Part shown: positions 15,746 through 25,294 of the stretch, one piece after another
Position numbering within the stretch: position 1 is the stretch's first letter
Layout of the letters: every line of letters starts with the position of its first letter
Assembly (NCBI GenBank): GCA_963732335.1
Contig: CAVSZO010000063.1
Span: 496,001-560,000 of the forward strand
Length of the DNA: 64,000 bases
Origin: Desertimonas sp963732335
GTDB lineage: Bacteria > Actinomycetota > Acidimicrobiia > Acidimicrobiales > Ilumatobacteraceae
Direction: 5' to 3'
Position numbers and translations under genes: made by a program
The notes under the pieces: model-generated
The model's input: the letters and a program-made list of their open reading frames with translations, nothing else
Told to the model about the DNA's origin: nothing
Database searches by the model: none

Positions 15746-16723
15746 TCAAAGGCGGCCGGCACCGCGAAGAACGTACAGAGCGTCGGCGGTGACCCATGGG
15801 TTTCGGTGCGACTTGGCCACGTTGCCCCACTCGACGTACTCGTTGTAGAGGGCGACGTCACCCGACGCACGGCGCCAGTACCTCCGCTCGGCGGGCCACC
15901 CGCGGTCCGGCAACCGCTTGGACTCCAACAGATCGAGGGCGTCAGCGCACCTCGGGTCGGCGATCAGGCCGACGTCGGCCATCGCCTTGAGACCTCCGAC
16001 GACGTCGTAATGCCAGTACAGCGGGTAGTGCAGCCGGACGAATTCCGGATGGATCAACTCCCCCGTCGATCTGCGGAAGACCAGACGACGCTCGAGGAGT
16101 ACCTCGGCCGCTCGGCCCGCCGCCTGACGAGCACGTTCGTCGTTCGTGGCGCTGGCATGGGCAGCCAATCCACGCATCGGCAGCACGGTCTCGAAGATCG
16201 AGGACATCGACGCCTCGGGTCGCTTGTCACAGTTCCAGCCGCCGTCGGGCCACTGCCAATGGAGGAGCCGCTCGACGAGCGCTTCGGCACGGTCGTGGTC
16301 GACCAGCCCGAGCCGGGTGACGCTGAGCAGGGCACTGCCTTGCTGGGACGCGCATCTGCGAGAGCGCCCGTCGATCACCGGCACGCCGCTCCTTCCGTAT
16401 GCGCCGGCCTTCGTGTGTGTGACGAAGGCTTCGTAGAACGACGCCGACAACCAAGTGTCGAGAACCTCGTTGCACTCTGGTTCCAACGACTCGTCGCCCT
16501 CCGGGTAGCCGAGCTCGGCGAGCGCCGCCAGCACCCAGTGCGCGCCCTGCCACTTGGCGTAGGTGGGCGGCCGCGCCTTCCGCAATCTCGACAGCATGGT
16601 CTGCACGCGCGGCGATCGACGTATCTCGTCGCGCAGTCGTCTGATGGCGGGTGAATCATTCGGCTCTCCGAGCACCCGGGTCCGCACCATCCAGCGCACG
16701 GACGGCTCGTCCGACTGCAGCAA
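15746..16723 (-). CDS. Prenyltransferase/squalene-cyclase-like alpha-alpha toroid protein
   Basis: About 325 residues with repeated QW-like and helical repeat elements: AKWQGAHWVLAALAELGYPE, LLHWQWPDGGWNCDKRPEA, ETVLPMRGLAAHA, HYPLYWHYDVVGGLKAMADV. This is the alpha/alpha toroid of squalene cyclases and prenyltransferases, but the protein is about half the size of squalene-hopene cyclase and I see no DXDD acid motif. It could be a small terpenoid enzyme or a non-catalytic relative. The start is uncertain (TTG 16723 or ATG 16690). It heads the minus-strand operon. Confidence 0.65.
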   Translation of the reverse strand: MLQSDEPSVRWMVRTRVLGEPNDSPAIRRLRDEIRRSPRVQTMLSRLRKARPPTYAKWQGAHWVLAALAELGYPEGDESLEPECNEVLDTWLSASFYEAFVTHTKAGAYGRSGVPVIDGRSRRCASQQGSALLSVTRLGLVDHDRAEALVERLLHWQWPDGGWNCDKRPEASMSSIFETVLPMRGLAAHASATNDERARQAAGRAAEVLLERRLVFRRSTGELIHPEFVRLHYPLYWHYDVVGGLKAMADVGLIADPRCADALDLLESKRLPDRGWPAERRYWRRASGDVALYNEYVEWGNVAKSHRNPWVTADALYVLRGAGRL

Positions 16724-16836
16724 CTCGTCGACGACGTTCTCGGCGATCGAAGGAGGTTAGAACCAACTCGCCGCTTGAACAGCCCGGCCCGGGGTCTGGT
16801 GACGGCGGCGCCGCCGGAGTGATAGAGACGACTGGT

Positions 16837-17454
16837 ATGTCAGACGATTCAGTGGTCATCGACGCCCGAGCGGGCGACGACATCTCGGCCCTCGCCGGAG
16901 CTTGGGAGCTCGACCCGACACATTCGGCCCTCGAGTTCGTCGCCCGTTACGCAATGTTCACGCTGGTGCGCGGCCGCTTCACGTCGTTCTCGGGTGCCGT
17001 CGTCATCGATCCCATGCATCCTGAGGCGACCCAGATCACGGTCGACATCGACGCCGCCTCCGTCGACAGTGCGATGCCGGTGCGGGACGCACACGTGCGG
17101 GGCGAAGAGTTTCTCGACGCTGAGCGTCATCCGAACATCGCGTTTCGATCCCGCGGGGCCACGTTGCTCGGAGCGGGGCGTTACTCGGTGTCGGGGCAGT
17201 TGACGATCCGCGGCATCACCCAACCCGTGCGCCTCGTCGCCGAGCTGTTCGGTCGAGCGCCGGACATGCTCGGCTACCCGAGGCTCGGGTTCAAGGTGGA
17301 GGCCAAGCTGCAGCGGGCGCGGTGGAACATCACCTGGAACGCCCCTGTGCTCGGGGGCGGCGTCGTCTTGGCGGACGACGTCGATCTGGAGCTCGACGTG
17401 TCACTGGTGCCTGCCGGCACCATTGCCCGAATGCTCAGAGAGACGCCGACCTGA
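16837..17454 (+). CDS. YceI-family lipocalin-like protein
   Basis: 205 residues. WELDPTHSALEFVARYAMFT, LVRGRFTSFSGAVVIDP, REEFLDAERHPNIAFRS-type motif (read GEEFLDAERHPNIAFRS), LTIRGITQPVRLVAE and ARWNITWNAPVLGGG are canonical YceI elements. YceI proteins form a lipocalin-like barrel binding polyisoprenoids. There is no signal peptide, so a cytosolic role is likely. It ends 36 bases before a strong hairpin. Confidence 0.92.
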   Translation: MSDDSVVIDARAGDDISALAGAWELDPTHSALEFVARYAMFTLVRGRFTSFSGAVVIDPMHPEATQITVDIDAASVDSAMPVRDAHVRGEEFLDAERHPNIAFRSRGATLLGAGRYSVSGQLTIRGITQPVRLVAELFGRAPDMLGYPRLGFKVEAKLQRARWNITWNAPVLGGGVVLADDVDLELDVSLVPAGTIARMLRETPT

Positions 17455-17489
17455 CTGACGCGGCGGAACCCTGGGCCCTACACCGCGAT

Positions 17490-17531
17490 CTGGGCGTCGA
17501 CAGTCTCGAATCCGAGACTGTGGACGCCCAG
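17490..17531. repeat. Long hairpin (REP-like), first of two related copies
   Basis: Arms CTGGGCGTCGACAGTCTCG (17490-17508) and its complement (17513-17531) pair at 18 of 19 positions around the 4-base loop AATC. It lies between the convergent YceI and 17546 genes, so it could serve as a bidirectional terminator, but there is no T-tract. A related hairpin with the same outer and inner arm sequences sits at 54966-55013. Confidence 0.75.
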
Positions 17532-17545
17532 AAGCTTGAAGACAG

Positions 17546-17812
17546 TCAGGCCCGCGAGCGCGCTGAACCGGCACCGACGATCGCGGTGACGGTCTTGCGG
17601 TCCAGGCCGCTGACCTCCGCGAGCTGGCGCAGTGAGGCTCCGGCGCGGTGCGCGACACGGATCATGTCGTCGCGTACCTGCACCTCCTTGGCAGCCCGTT
17701 CGGCGCTCAGACCGACGACCGCCAACGCGGCGCCGACCTCGCCCGTGTCGCCCCCTCGGTACTTCTCCATCGCCGCAACCGCCGATGCGACCTGTGCGTC
17801 GGTGTAGTTCAT
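17546..17812 (-). CDS. Small helix-turn-helix-like protein
   Basis: 88 residues. MNYTDAQVASAVAAMEKYRG is followed by a helical region and a C-terminal helix-turn-helix-like stretch (GASLRQLAEVSGLDRKTVTA). Its ATG overlaps the stop of the upstream small gene (ATGA), so the two form a mini-operon. The layout recalls regulator or toxin-antitoxin pairs, but neither product matches a family I know. Confidence 0.6.
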   Translation of the reverse strand: MNYTDAQVASAVAAMEKYRGGDTGEVGAALAVVGLSAERAAKEVQVRDDMIRVAHRAGASLRQLAEVSGLDRKTVTAIVGAGSARSRA

Positions 17813-17970
17813 GGCTCCTCCCGAAGAGCGGTGGCGAGCTTGTCCCGGATGGTCATCAGGAGCGGCACTCGCGGGGACACCTCACCTCTGGCCTCAGCGT
17901 CGTTGAGATGGGCCAGCGTCATTCCCAGCAGCTCAAGGGCTTCGACTCGTTCGAACTCGACGCGGACCAT
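17809..17970 (-). CDS. Very small protein upstream of the HTH-like gene
   Basis: 53 residues from ATG 17970 (MVRVEFERVEALELLGMTLA, then LLMTIRDKLATALREEP). It is helical and mildly amphipathic with no recognised domain. An in-frame GTG at 18012 would add 14 residues. Translation is coupled to the 17546-17812 gene by a 4-base overlap. A partner role for that HTH-like protein is inferred only from this coupling. Confidence 0.5.
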   Translation of the reverse strand: MVRVEFERVEALELLGMTLAHLNDAEARGEVSPRVPLLMTIRDKLATALREEP

Positions 17971-18075
17971 CGGCCCAATCGTAGCCGGAGGTGGTCCGAG
18001 ACGGACCACCACCCGCCCGCCACGCCAGTTAGGGCAGGCACCGATGCGCTGGCTCTAGTCGAGTGCGAGCATGGT

Positions 18076-18432
18076 GTGGTGCGACGCACGCTGTTGATCG
18101 TCGACGATCATGCTGGCTTCCGCGAGCTCGCCCGAGCCGTGTTGGAAGCGGAAGGATTCGACGTCGTCGGCGAGGCTGCGGATGGGAAATCGGCGCTCGT
18201 GGCAAGCCGCGTGCTGAACCCTGACGTGGTACTCCTGGATGTCACTCTTCCCGACCTGGACGGTTTCACCGTGTGCGACCGGCTCACCCGCGATGGCAAG
18301 GGACCGGCGATCGTGATGACTTCGAGCCGGAGCGTCGTGTCGTTTCGCGGTGCGCTCGAGCGCAGCCGGGCGAGGGGCTTCATTGCCAAGGATGACCTGT
18401 CGGGGCCGGCGCTCGCCGAGCTGTCCGGCTAG
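18076..18432 (+). CDS. Stand-alone response-regulator receiver domain
   Basis: About 118 residues with the full set of receiver residues: RTLLIVDDHAGFRELARAVL (acidic pair), VVLLDVTLPDLDGFTV (phospho-accepting Asp), IVMTSSRS (Thr/Ser switch) and ARGFIAKDDLSGP (Lys). There is no output domain; the gene stops 2 bases before the kinase gene that follows. The start is GTG 18076 or 18079. It may be a phosphate sink or act on a protein partner. Confidence 0.88.
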   Translation: MVRRTLLIVDDHAGFRELARAVLEAEGFDVVGEAADGKSALVASRVLNPDVVLLDVTLPDLDGFTVCDRLTRDGKGPAIVMTSSRSVVSFRGALERSRARGFIAKDDLSGPALAELSG

Positions 18433-18434
18433 CA

Positions 18435-20025
18435 ATGCACCCATTCCGCTGGGCGATCATTGCTGGCGGATTGGTGCTCGCTGTCGGTGCCGAGTGGACC
18501 GCCTACGAAGCCGGCGACATCGAGCTCGTCGTTGCCGACGGCGTCGTCGGGATCGTGCTGATCGTGTGCGGCGTCATCGCGTGGGAACGCCGTGGGTCGA
18601 GCCGTACCGGGCAGCTAATGGTCGTGGCCGGAATGGCGTGGTTTGCCGGCACCGTCGCGTCGTTCGCGTTGTTCTGGCATCGGGGTCCGCTCGTCCATCT
18701 CCAACTCTCGTATCCGACTGGTCGACTGCATCGACGGCTGCCGATCGCCACCGTCGTCCTCGTCTACATCGACGCAGTGGTTGCACCGATCGCTCGTATG
18801 GACGTGATCACTGTCATCCTCGCCTTGCTGGTGGCGTTGACGGCGGTCGATGTGTTCGCCAGGACGTCAGGACCGGCGCGCCGGGCCGGCGTTCCGGCAC
18901 TGGCCACGGCGCTCGCCTACTCGATGGCGCTGGCGGCCGTGGCGCTGCTGCGGCTCGCCGGCTGGGACGTCGACGAGGCGGCGGTCGTGCTCGCCTACGA
19001 CGCCGTGGTGGCGACGGTCGTGATCGTGTTGCTCCTCGATCTGCTGTCGGGACGGTGGGCGGCGGCGACGGTGGCAGATCTGGTCATCGGCCTCGGCCAG
19101 CGCGGTGGTCTCGGAACGCTGCGCGACCAGCTCGCCCGAGCGCTCGGCGATCCGTCTGTGGTGGTCGGCTACTGGATGAGCGACCAGAGCGGCTACGTGG
19201 ACGATCGTGGTCGGCCGGTCGAGCTTTCCGGTCTCGAAGCGAACCGGGTCGTCACCACGATCGACGACGGCGCCGACCGCGTCGCCGTCCTGCTGCACGA
19301 CGCGACCACCGTCGACGATCCACAACTCGTTGCGTCGGTCGCTGCTGCCACCCGCCTGGCTGTGGCGAACGCCCGTATGCAGGCCGCAGGCGCGAGCCCG
19401 CGTCGACGAGCTCGCTGCCTCACGACGCCGCATCGTCGAATCAGCCGACGAGCAGCGGAGCTTGCTCGAACAGGAGTTGGCCGGCGGAGCCGACCGTCGG
19501 CTAGAGGGCGTGCTGCAGCTGCTCGACGACGCTCGCCACGACCCCGACGACGCTCACGCTGACGCCCTCGCTGCGCTCAGCCGCGAGCTTCGCGGCGCAC
19601 GAGCCGAACTCCACGAAATCGCCCAGGGCATCCGACCCCCGGCGCTCGGGGGAGGCGGGCTCGCAGCCGCGCTGCCGATGCTCGCCCAGCGAGCACCGGT
19701 GCCGGTGGACGTCGCCGTCGACGTCGGACGGCTGCGCCCTGCCGTCGAGTCCGCCGTGTACTTCGTGTGCGCCGAGGCGTTGGCCAACATCGCCAAGCAC
19801 TCCGGTGCGCGGCGGGCGACCGTGACGGTCACTCGCCGCGACGACGTGGTCGTAGCCAACGTCCTCGATGACGGCGTCGGCGGCGTCGACCCGTCGCGCG
19901 GCACGGGCCTGCGCGGACTCGCCGACCGCGTCGAGGCGCTCGGCGGGAGGTTCGTCGTCGGGGACTCGGCGGCCGGCGGCACGACCGTGACCGCCGAGAT
20001 CCCCAGCGACGAAGCAGTTACGTGA
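18435..20025 (+). CDS. HPK7-type sensor kinase (kinase 1) lacking the phospho-accepting His; one frameshift
   Basis: About 530 residues after joining frames near 19385. Seven hydrophobic helices span residues 1-210 (for example GQLMVVAGMAWFAGTVASFA), with LSYPTGRLHRRL shared with kinase 2 at 23578. The dimerisation helix reads LLEQELAGGADRRLEGV where HPK7 kinases have RDLHDGAQQRL: the His and Asp are Ala and Gly. The ATPase domain is intact (AEALANIAKHSGA, LDDGVGGVD, GTGLRGLADRVEALGG). It follows the receiver gene by 2 bases and converges with the next gene 8 bases away. Confidence 0.88.
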
Positions 20026-20033
20026 TCATGCCG

Positions 20034-21512
20034 TCATGACTGCCGCGTCCACGGCTTGATGACGAACGGGGTCGGCGCCTCGCCGAGCGAGTCGTCTCGC
20101 TCGAACACGAGCGTGTCGCCGTCGAGATGCCAGCGCATCACGAAGTGCTCACCGTTGTCGCGATCGAGGATCAGTACGTCGTCCTCGATGCCGTAGGTGC
20201 CTGTTCCCGACCAGACCGCTTCGGAGTTGTGCTGCGTTTCGACGAATCGCCCGTTGTCGAATGTGAACGTGAATTCCCCCCAGTTCTGGTTGCTCAGCTC
20301 GCCATCGTCGTAGAGCAGCGGCGAGCTCGCCAGCTCGTCGCGGGTCAGGCTCATCGTCCAGACGCCGTCGATCGGCGAAGCCACCGCGCTCGCCGTCGTG
20401 CTCTCACGGTGGTCGGCTCGGCGTCGGCCGGAAGCGCAGGCTCGCCAGCATCTCATCGAACGACTCGTACTCGATGTTCGCGGTCGTCGGCGCCGCGGAT
20501 GTCGCGCACCCAGACCAGCAGCGGGCCGGCATCGGTGTCGATCACAGCGATGCGCAGGATGAAGTCAGGCTGCAGGCCGAAGCAGTCGGCGGCGAACATC
20601 GTCCTCCTCCTGGCAGCCGAGCGAGCCGTCGAGGCTGCTTGGTGTCGTCGCCGTCATGACCGTCGCCGGCCGGCCGTCGACCGTCGTCTCGACGACGTCC
20701 TCGAACGTTGCACCGTGTTCGCTCTGGCCGAGCAGGTAGGCGAGGTAGTCGTCGGGCGGAGCGGTCGGGGACGTGGCACCGGGTAGGTACACGTTGAGGG
20801 GAACGAGGAACCGGATGCCACGGTCGACTTCCGAGCCCTCCCAGGTCACGAAGTTGGGCAGCTCGGCAGCGGGCTCGGGTGTCACCCACTCTGGCGGCGT
20901 GACCTCGAACGGGGCAACGAATGACGTGCTGACATAGGTCGCCGGGGATTCGTCGGTGGCTTCCGACTCCGCCGGCGACTCCAACGTGAACGGCGCGGTC
21001 TCGAAGAGAAGCGTCTGGGCGATCAGCTCGCCGACCCCGCCCCGCTCGACGCACTGGTCGTCGACCATGTCGATTGTGAGCTGGTCGCCGTCGAAGCGGT
21101 AGGTGTAGGTGATCGCTCCGCATGGGTCGGTGGCGACCACCGTGTCGCCGTCGACGACCTCGTACGTGCCGCGCCACCCGACGTCCTCAGCGCCGCCATC
21201 GATACGCGTACAGCTGCGTCCAGCCGCCGTCGGCGAGCCTCAACCCGAGCACGGCGGTCTGCTCGAGACCGTCGCCATCGAGGAAGGCGTTGACGTCCTC
21301 CTCGGCGAAGCCGGCCTCGATCGCTGTCGTCGACCAGCTGATCGCGGGTCAACTCGGGCGTCCGGTAGACGCCCTCGGGAAGTCCTGGGTCGGATCCGTC
21401 AGGCACCGTCGTCTCGGCGGCCGGCGATGCCACCGGCGCCGAAGCCGGCCGCCACCGGAAGGGCGAGGCCACAGCCGCCGCCGAAACCGCGATGTCTCTT
21501 CACGTTGCGCAT
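20034..21512 (-). CDS. Secreted protein with two lipocalin-like repeats (protein A), several frameshifts
   Basis: Reconstructed from three frames. ATG 21512 follows AGGAGG (complement of 21521-21526) and a Gly/Ala-rich export-like start. A first beta repeat contains PEGVYRTPELTRDQL and GTYEVVDGDTVVATDP with YTYRFDGDQLTIDMVDD. A middle domain holds FVTWEGSEVDRGIRFLVPL and FGLQPDFILRIAVID. A second repeat has PIDGVWTMSLTRDELASS, GTGTYGIEDDVLILDRDNG and the end TPFVIKPWTRQS. Frame changes lie near 21440, 21320, 21175, 20600 and 20430. Repeat architecture is shared with protein B. No family assigned. Confidence 0.65.
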
Positions 21513-21652
21513 GGGGCGCACCTCCTCTTGCTAGGTGCACGCGATGCTGCGCCAAGGGTCGAGACTCCGGACATCGGGGCGGATACCCGAATCGGCGAAC
21601 GCCGAGCTTGGTGCGCGCACCACAGGCGCCGCAGCCGACTTGGTGCGTGCAC

Positions 21653-23540
21653 CTACTCGATGCGCTGCCAGACGTCGGCGACCAGGCCGGTCCACGCCAA
21701 CGGCACCGCCGGGATCCGCTCCAGCGTCAACGTGTCGCGGTAGAGGCTCCACCGGACCCGGAAGACGACGCCGCCTTGGTCGGCGTCGTGCGTCAGCGTC
21801 AACTCATCGCCATCGACGACATAGGTGCCGGTGTCGGTCGTTCGCCCGCTGCTCGATTCGACAAATGAGAACTCACCGCCGTCGAGAACGAGCTGCCAAT
21901 TCCCCCAGCTGATCGGGTCAGCAATCTCGTCGTCGCTGGCACCTGCGGCGGCGAGCTCGTCGCGGGTCAGCGAGATCTCCCACGTCCCGTCGATCGACGT
22001 GGCCGGACCGCTTCGCCGGTGAAGCCCTCGATCGCCTCGGCGGGAGGCGGGCAGCGCGTTCCGAACACGGCAGCAGACGGATGCCTCGTCGGTGAGTCGC
22101 CACGGCTTGACCATGAAGTTGGTCGGCGAGATCTTCCCCGGGACTGCCGTCAAGCGTGAGCGTGTCGCGATAGCGGCTCCACTCGAACACGAAGAACTCA
22201 CCAGGCTTGTTGGCCGCATTGTTCGGGGCGATCCCGCCACCGTCGAGCACCGACCACTCGACTCGGTCACCGTCGACGGAGTACGTCCCGTAGGCCCCAG
22301 GTGCACGCGTCGTCAGCTTCCTGGGCGAAGGCGAACGACCACGGTCGAAGACGTAGACCCAGGCCCCATAGTTCTCGGCAATGGGTTCGGGATCACCGGC
22401 GGCGACCAGCTCCTCGGCCGTGGTGGTGACGCGCCACACGCCGTCGATCGGCGTCGGCGTCGCCACCAACTCGCTCGCGTCCTGCCGGGCAGATGAGCGA
22501 TTCGGGTGGAGCGTTCGCCTCCTCCTCGACCGCGCGGATCTGCTCGAGGAACGCGCGGGTGACGCTGTCCTCCTCGAGTTCGTCGTAGACGGGGGCGACG
22601 ACCTCGAGCAGCGCCGCGCGATCGGCAGTCGGTGGCCTCCACGACGGCGATGTCGACTGAGCACAGACCGGCACCGCCTTCGGCCTCATCGACGCGGGTC
22701 GCCTCGGACGCCGGAGCGATCGACGCCTCAGCGGCGCCGCGGAGGATCGCCTGCTGTTCATCCGTCAGGTCGCCGATAGCGATCGGAGTCGATGAAGATC
22801 ACGAGCGGCCGCGGCCAGAGGTTGAGGTTGGCGGTCACGTGGGTGGCACGTTCGTAGTAGCGGTTGCCGTAGATCGCGGAGAGCTGGTACTCGAGCCCGT
22901 CCAACCCGTCGAGCGATGTCTCCGCCGGCACCATCTGCGGCGTCGCGCCAAGGGTGCGAAGGGTTCGCTCGGCGAGGTCGCCACCAGAGTCACCGACCAC
23001 GGTGCCCTCGAAGTCGGAGGGGCCGGTGAACGCGATGGCCGACGCCCATCATCTGGCGCAACGGGCCCGGGAAGCACCCCGATGCCTGTCAGGTCCAACA
23101 CGTCCAATCCCTCGAGCATCCGCGCCGGGATCCCCGCGGCGAACACCTCATCCTGCAGCTCGTAGCTGTCGACGAGGAACGGGGCAACCAAGGCCCGAAG
23201 GCTCGTCACGCCGACGGAGTCGAAGGCCCGCGCCCCGACCCAAGCCATGTCGACCTGGCCGTCCTGCACGTCGGCGATGAGGCCGATCTCCTGGTCTGGC
23301 TCACCTTCCCGCCAATCGCCCACGTAGTCGAGCCGCAACGTCCCACCGGCCCGCCGCTCGACCTCGTCGAGGTAGACCCTGATCTGCGACGGCAAGCCGC
23401 CGTTGTTGCTGGCGAACGTGAGCACGACAGGTCCGCCTCCTCGCTGCCGGCCGCCTTCTCGACGCTGCCTCCGCAGGCGCCGAGCACGATCGCCAGCGTC
23501 ACGACGCATCCGGCGGCGATCGCGACAGATCGGCGCCGTT
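21653..23540 (-). CDS. TRAP/DctP-like binding lipoprotein fused to two lipocalin-like repeats (protein B), many frameshifts
   Basis: A lipoprotein signal (VTLAIVLGACGGS) begins a DctP-type solute-binding domain: RVYLDEVERRAGGTLRLDY, DVQDGQVDMAWVGARAFDSV, RALVAPFLVDSYELQDEV, GPSDFEGTVVGDSGGDLAE, YYERATHVTANLNLWP, TDEQQAILRGAAEAS. Two repeats follow: PIDGVWRVTTTAEELVAAG with GAYGTYSVDGDRVEWSVLD and NFMVKPWRL, then IDGTWEISLTRDELAAAG with GTYVVDGDELTLTHDAD. At least eight frame changes occur. The start is not resolved; 23540 is approximate. No TRAP permease genes are nearby. It is divergent from kinase 2. Confidence 0.65.
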
Positions 23541-23577
23541 CCTGATGACCCGCCGGACGTGGAACGATGATCGGCAG

Positions 23578-25294
23578 ATGATCGCGGCAGTGGCGGTGTC
23601 GGCGGGCGGAATATCCGTCGGGCTCGGCACGCTGGCGCTCGTCCGTCACAATCCTGGCGGCTCGCTCGCCGGGTCGTCGACCGCCGGCGCGGCGGCGCTG
23701 CTCGCGGCCGGCTGGTTGGCGATCGCGGTCGGCCTCGTCATGCGCCGGCGGAGACCCGGCAACCGTGTCGGAGTTCTGCTGATCGCCGCCGGCTTCGCTT
23801 GGTTCGTAACCGAGTGGAACAACCCAGGCACCGGCTCGTCACTCGTGTTCACCATCGGCCTGCTGGGATACGCGGCGTGCCCGCCGCTCGTCGCCCACGC
23901 CGTCCTGTCCTACCCGGGTGGACACCTCAGCTCGCGTTTCGAGGCCGTGGCCGTAGTGGCGGCCTACGCCGGTTCGCTCGCGGTGCTCGGATTCGGCCCA
24001 GCCCTTGTGTTCGAACCGGCCGATCAGGGCTGCGCGCAATGCGCCACCAACCTCGTCGCGATCGCCAGCAACGCCGAGCTCGTCGAGGCGTTGACCCGCG
24101 CCGGGGTGTGGCTCGGCGTGGCGTGGGCGATCGCCCTCACCCTGCTCGCAGGCTGGCGGGCCGTCACGTCCACACCCGCTGCGCGACGGATTCGGATGCC
24201 GGTCCTCGTGCCGGCGGTGGCCTACCTTGGTGCCGTCGCGGTCACCTATGTCAATGCCATCGACCGCGGCTTCCTGTCCAATGACGAGCTCGACCGACAG
24301 CTGTGGTTCGTGCAGGCGGTCGGGTTGATCGCCGTCGCCCTCGGGCTGGTGGTCGAGTGGATCAGGACTCGCCGCGCCCGCTCCGCCATCGCCGGAATGG
24401 TCGTCGAGCTGGCCGAAGCGCCGCCGCCCGGGGGGCTCCGCGACTCCCTCGCCCGCGGCCTGGGAGATCCTGCGCTGGAGGTCGCCTATCCGATCCTCGG
24501 CGGCCGCTACGTCGATTCTCGCGGATTGCCGATCTCGGTCGAGGCAGCCTCCGGCCGTGCCACGACGGCCCTCGTGAGCGACGACGACACGATCGCGGTG
24601 GTCATCCACCGCAGCGACCTGCTCGGCGACCGCCGCCTCGTCGAGGAGGCTGTGTCGGCTGCCCGGCTGGCGTTCGAGAACGAGCGACTGCGCGCTGAGG
24701 CAAGTGCCCAGCTGGCCGAGCTCCGCAACTCGCGAGAGCGGCTCGTCGCCACATCGGACTCCGAGCGCCGACGACTCGAGCGCGACCTCCACGACGGCGC
24801 CCAGCAACGGCTCGTCGGGCTCACGATGGCGACCCGCCTGATGCGCACCCACCTCACACAGGAGGGGAGCACGGCGCTCGCCGAGACGGATCGCCGCCGC
24901 GGAGGCGGAGCTGCGTCTGGCAGTCGACGACGTGCGACGACTGGCATCGGGGCTGCACCCCGCCGTTCTGACGGACTACGGGCTCGCCGCCGCCGTCAGG
25001 GCGCTGGCCGAGACGGCAACGGTTCCGGTGCGGCTGGTGACTGCCCCCGACGAGCGGTTCTCGCCAGCGACCGAGACGACCGCCTTTCTCCTCGTCGCCG
25101 AGGCCGCCAAGATGGGCCCTGTGTCGGTCACGATCGTCCGCCACGACGACCGCCTCGTCGTCGAGATTGACGCCGCCGGACAGCCACCGCGGCTCGTCGA
25201 TCTCGAGGATCGCGTCGGCGTCCTCGACGGGACGTTGACCTTCGAGTCGACCGAATCAGGGAGCCGAGTCCGGGCGGTGATCCCGTGCGCGTAG
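23578..25294 (+). CDS. HPK7-type sensor kinase (kinase 2) with degenerate ATPase domain; one frameshift
   Basis: About 572 residues after joining frames near 24888. Eight hydrophobic helices are followed by the canonical SERRRLERDLHDGAQQRL with the phospho-accepting His. The ATPase domain is eroded: the N-box reads VAEAAKMGPVSVTI with the Asn missing, the G1 box reads IDAAGQPPRL instead of DNGxGG, and the GxGL segment is LVDLEDRVGV. Surrounding strands (RLVVEIDAAG; TLTFESTESGSRVRAVIP) are in frame and well kept, so these are real deletions. The membrane part is paralogous to kinase 1. It overlaps the regulator gene by 10 bases. Confidence 0.88.

Noticed and set aside
17490..17531. Hairpin as an intrinsic terminator
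   Set aside because: There is no T-tract on either side and a related hairpin lies between divergent genes, so it is better described as a repeat, although a termination role at this copy is possible.
20034..23540. Calling proteins A and B pseudogenes
   Set aside because: All frames continue with conserved sequence and similar indels hit genes that should be functional, so sequencing error is at least as likely.
21653..23540. Annotating protein B as part of a TRAP transporter
   Set aside because: No DctQ or DctM genes are in the neighbourhood and the extra repeats are not transporter parts; a binding or sensing role fits the context better.
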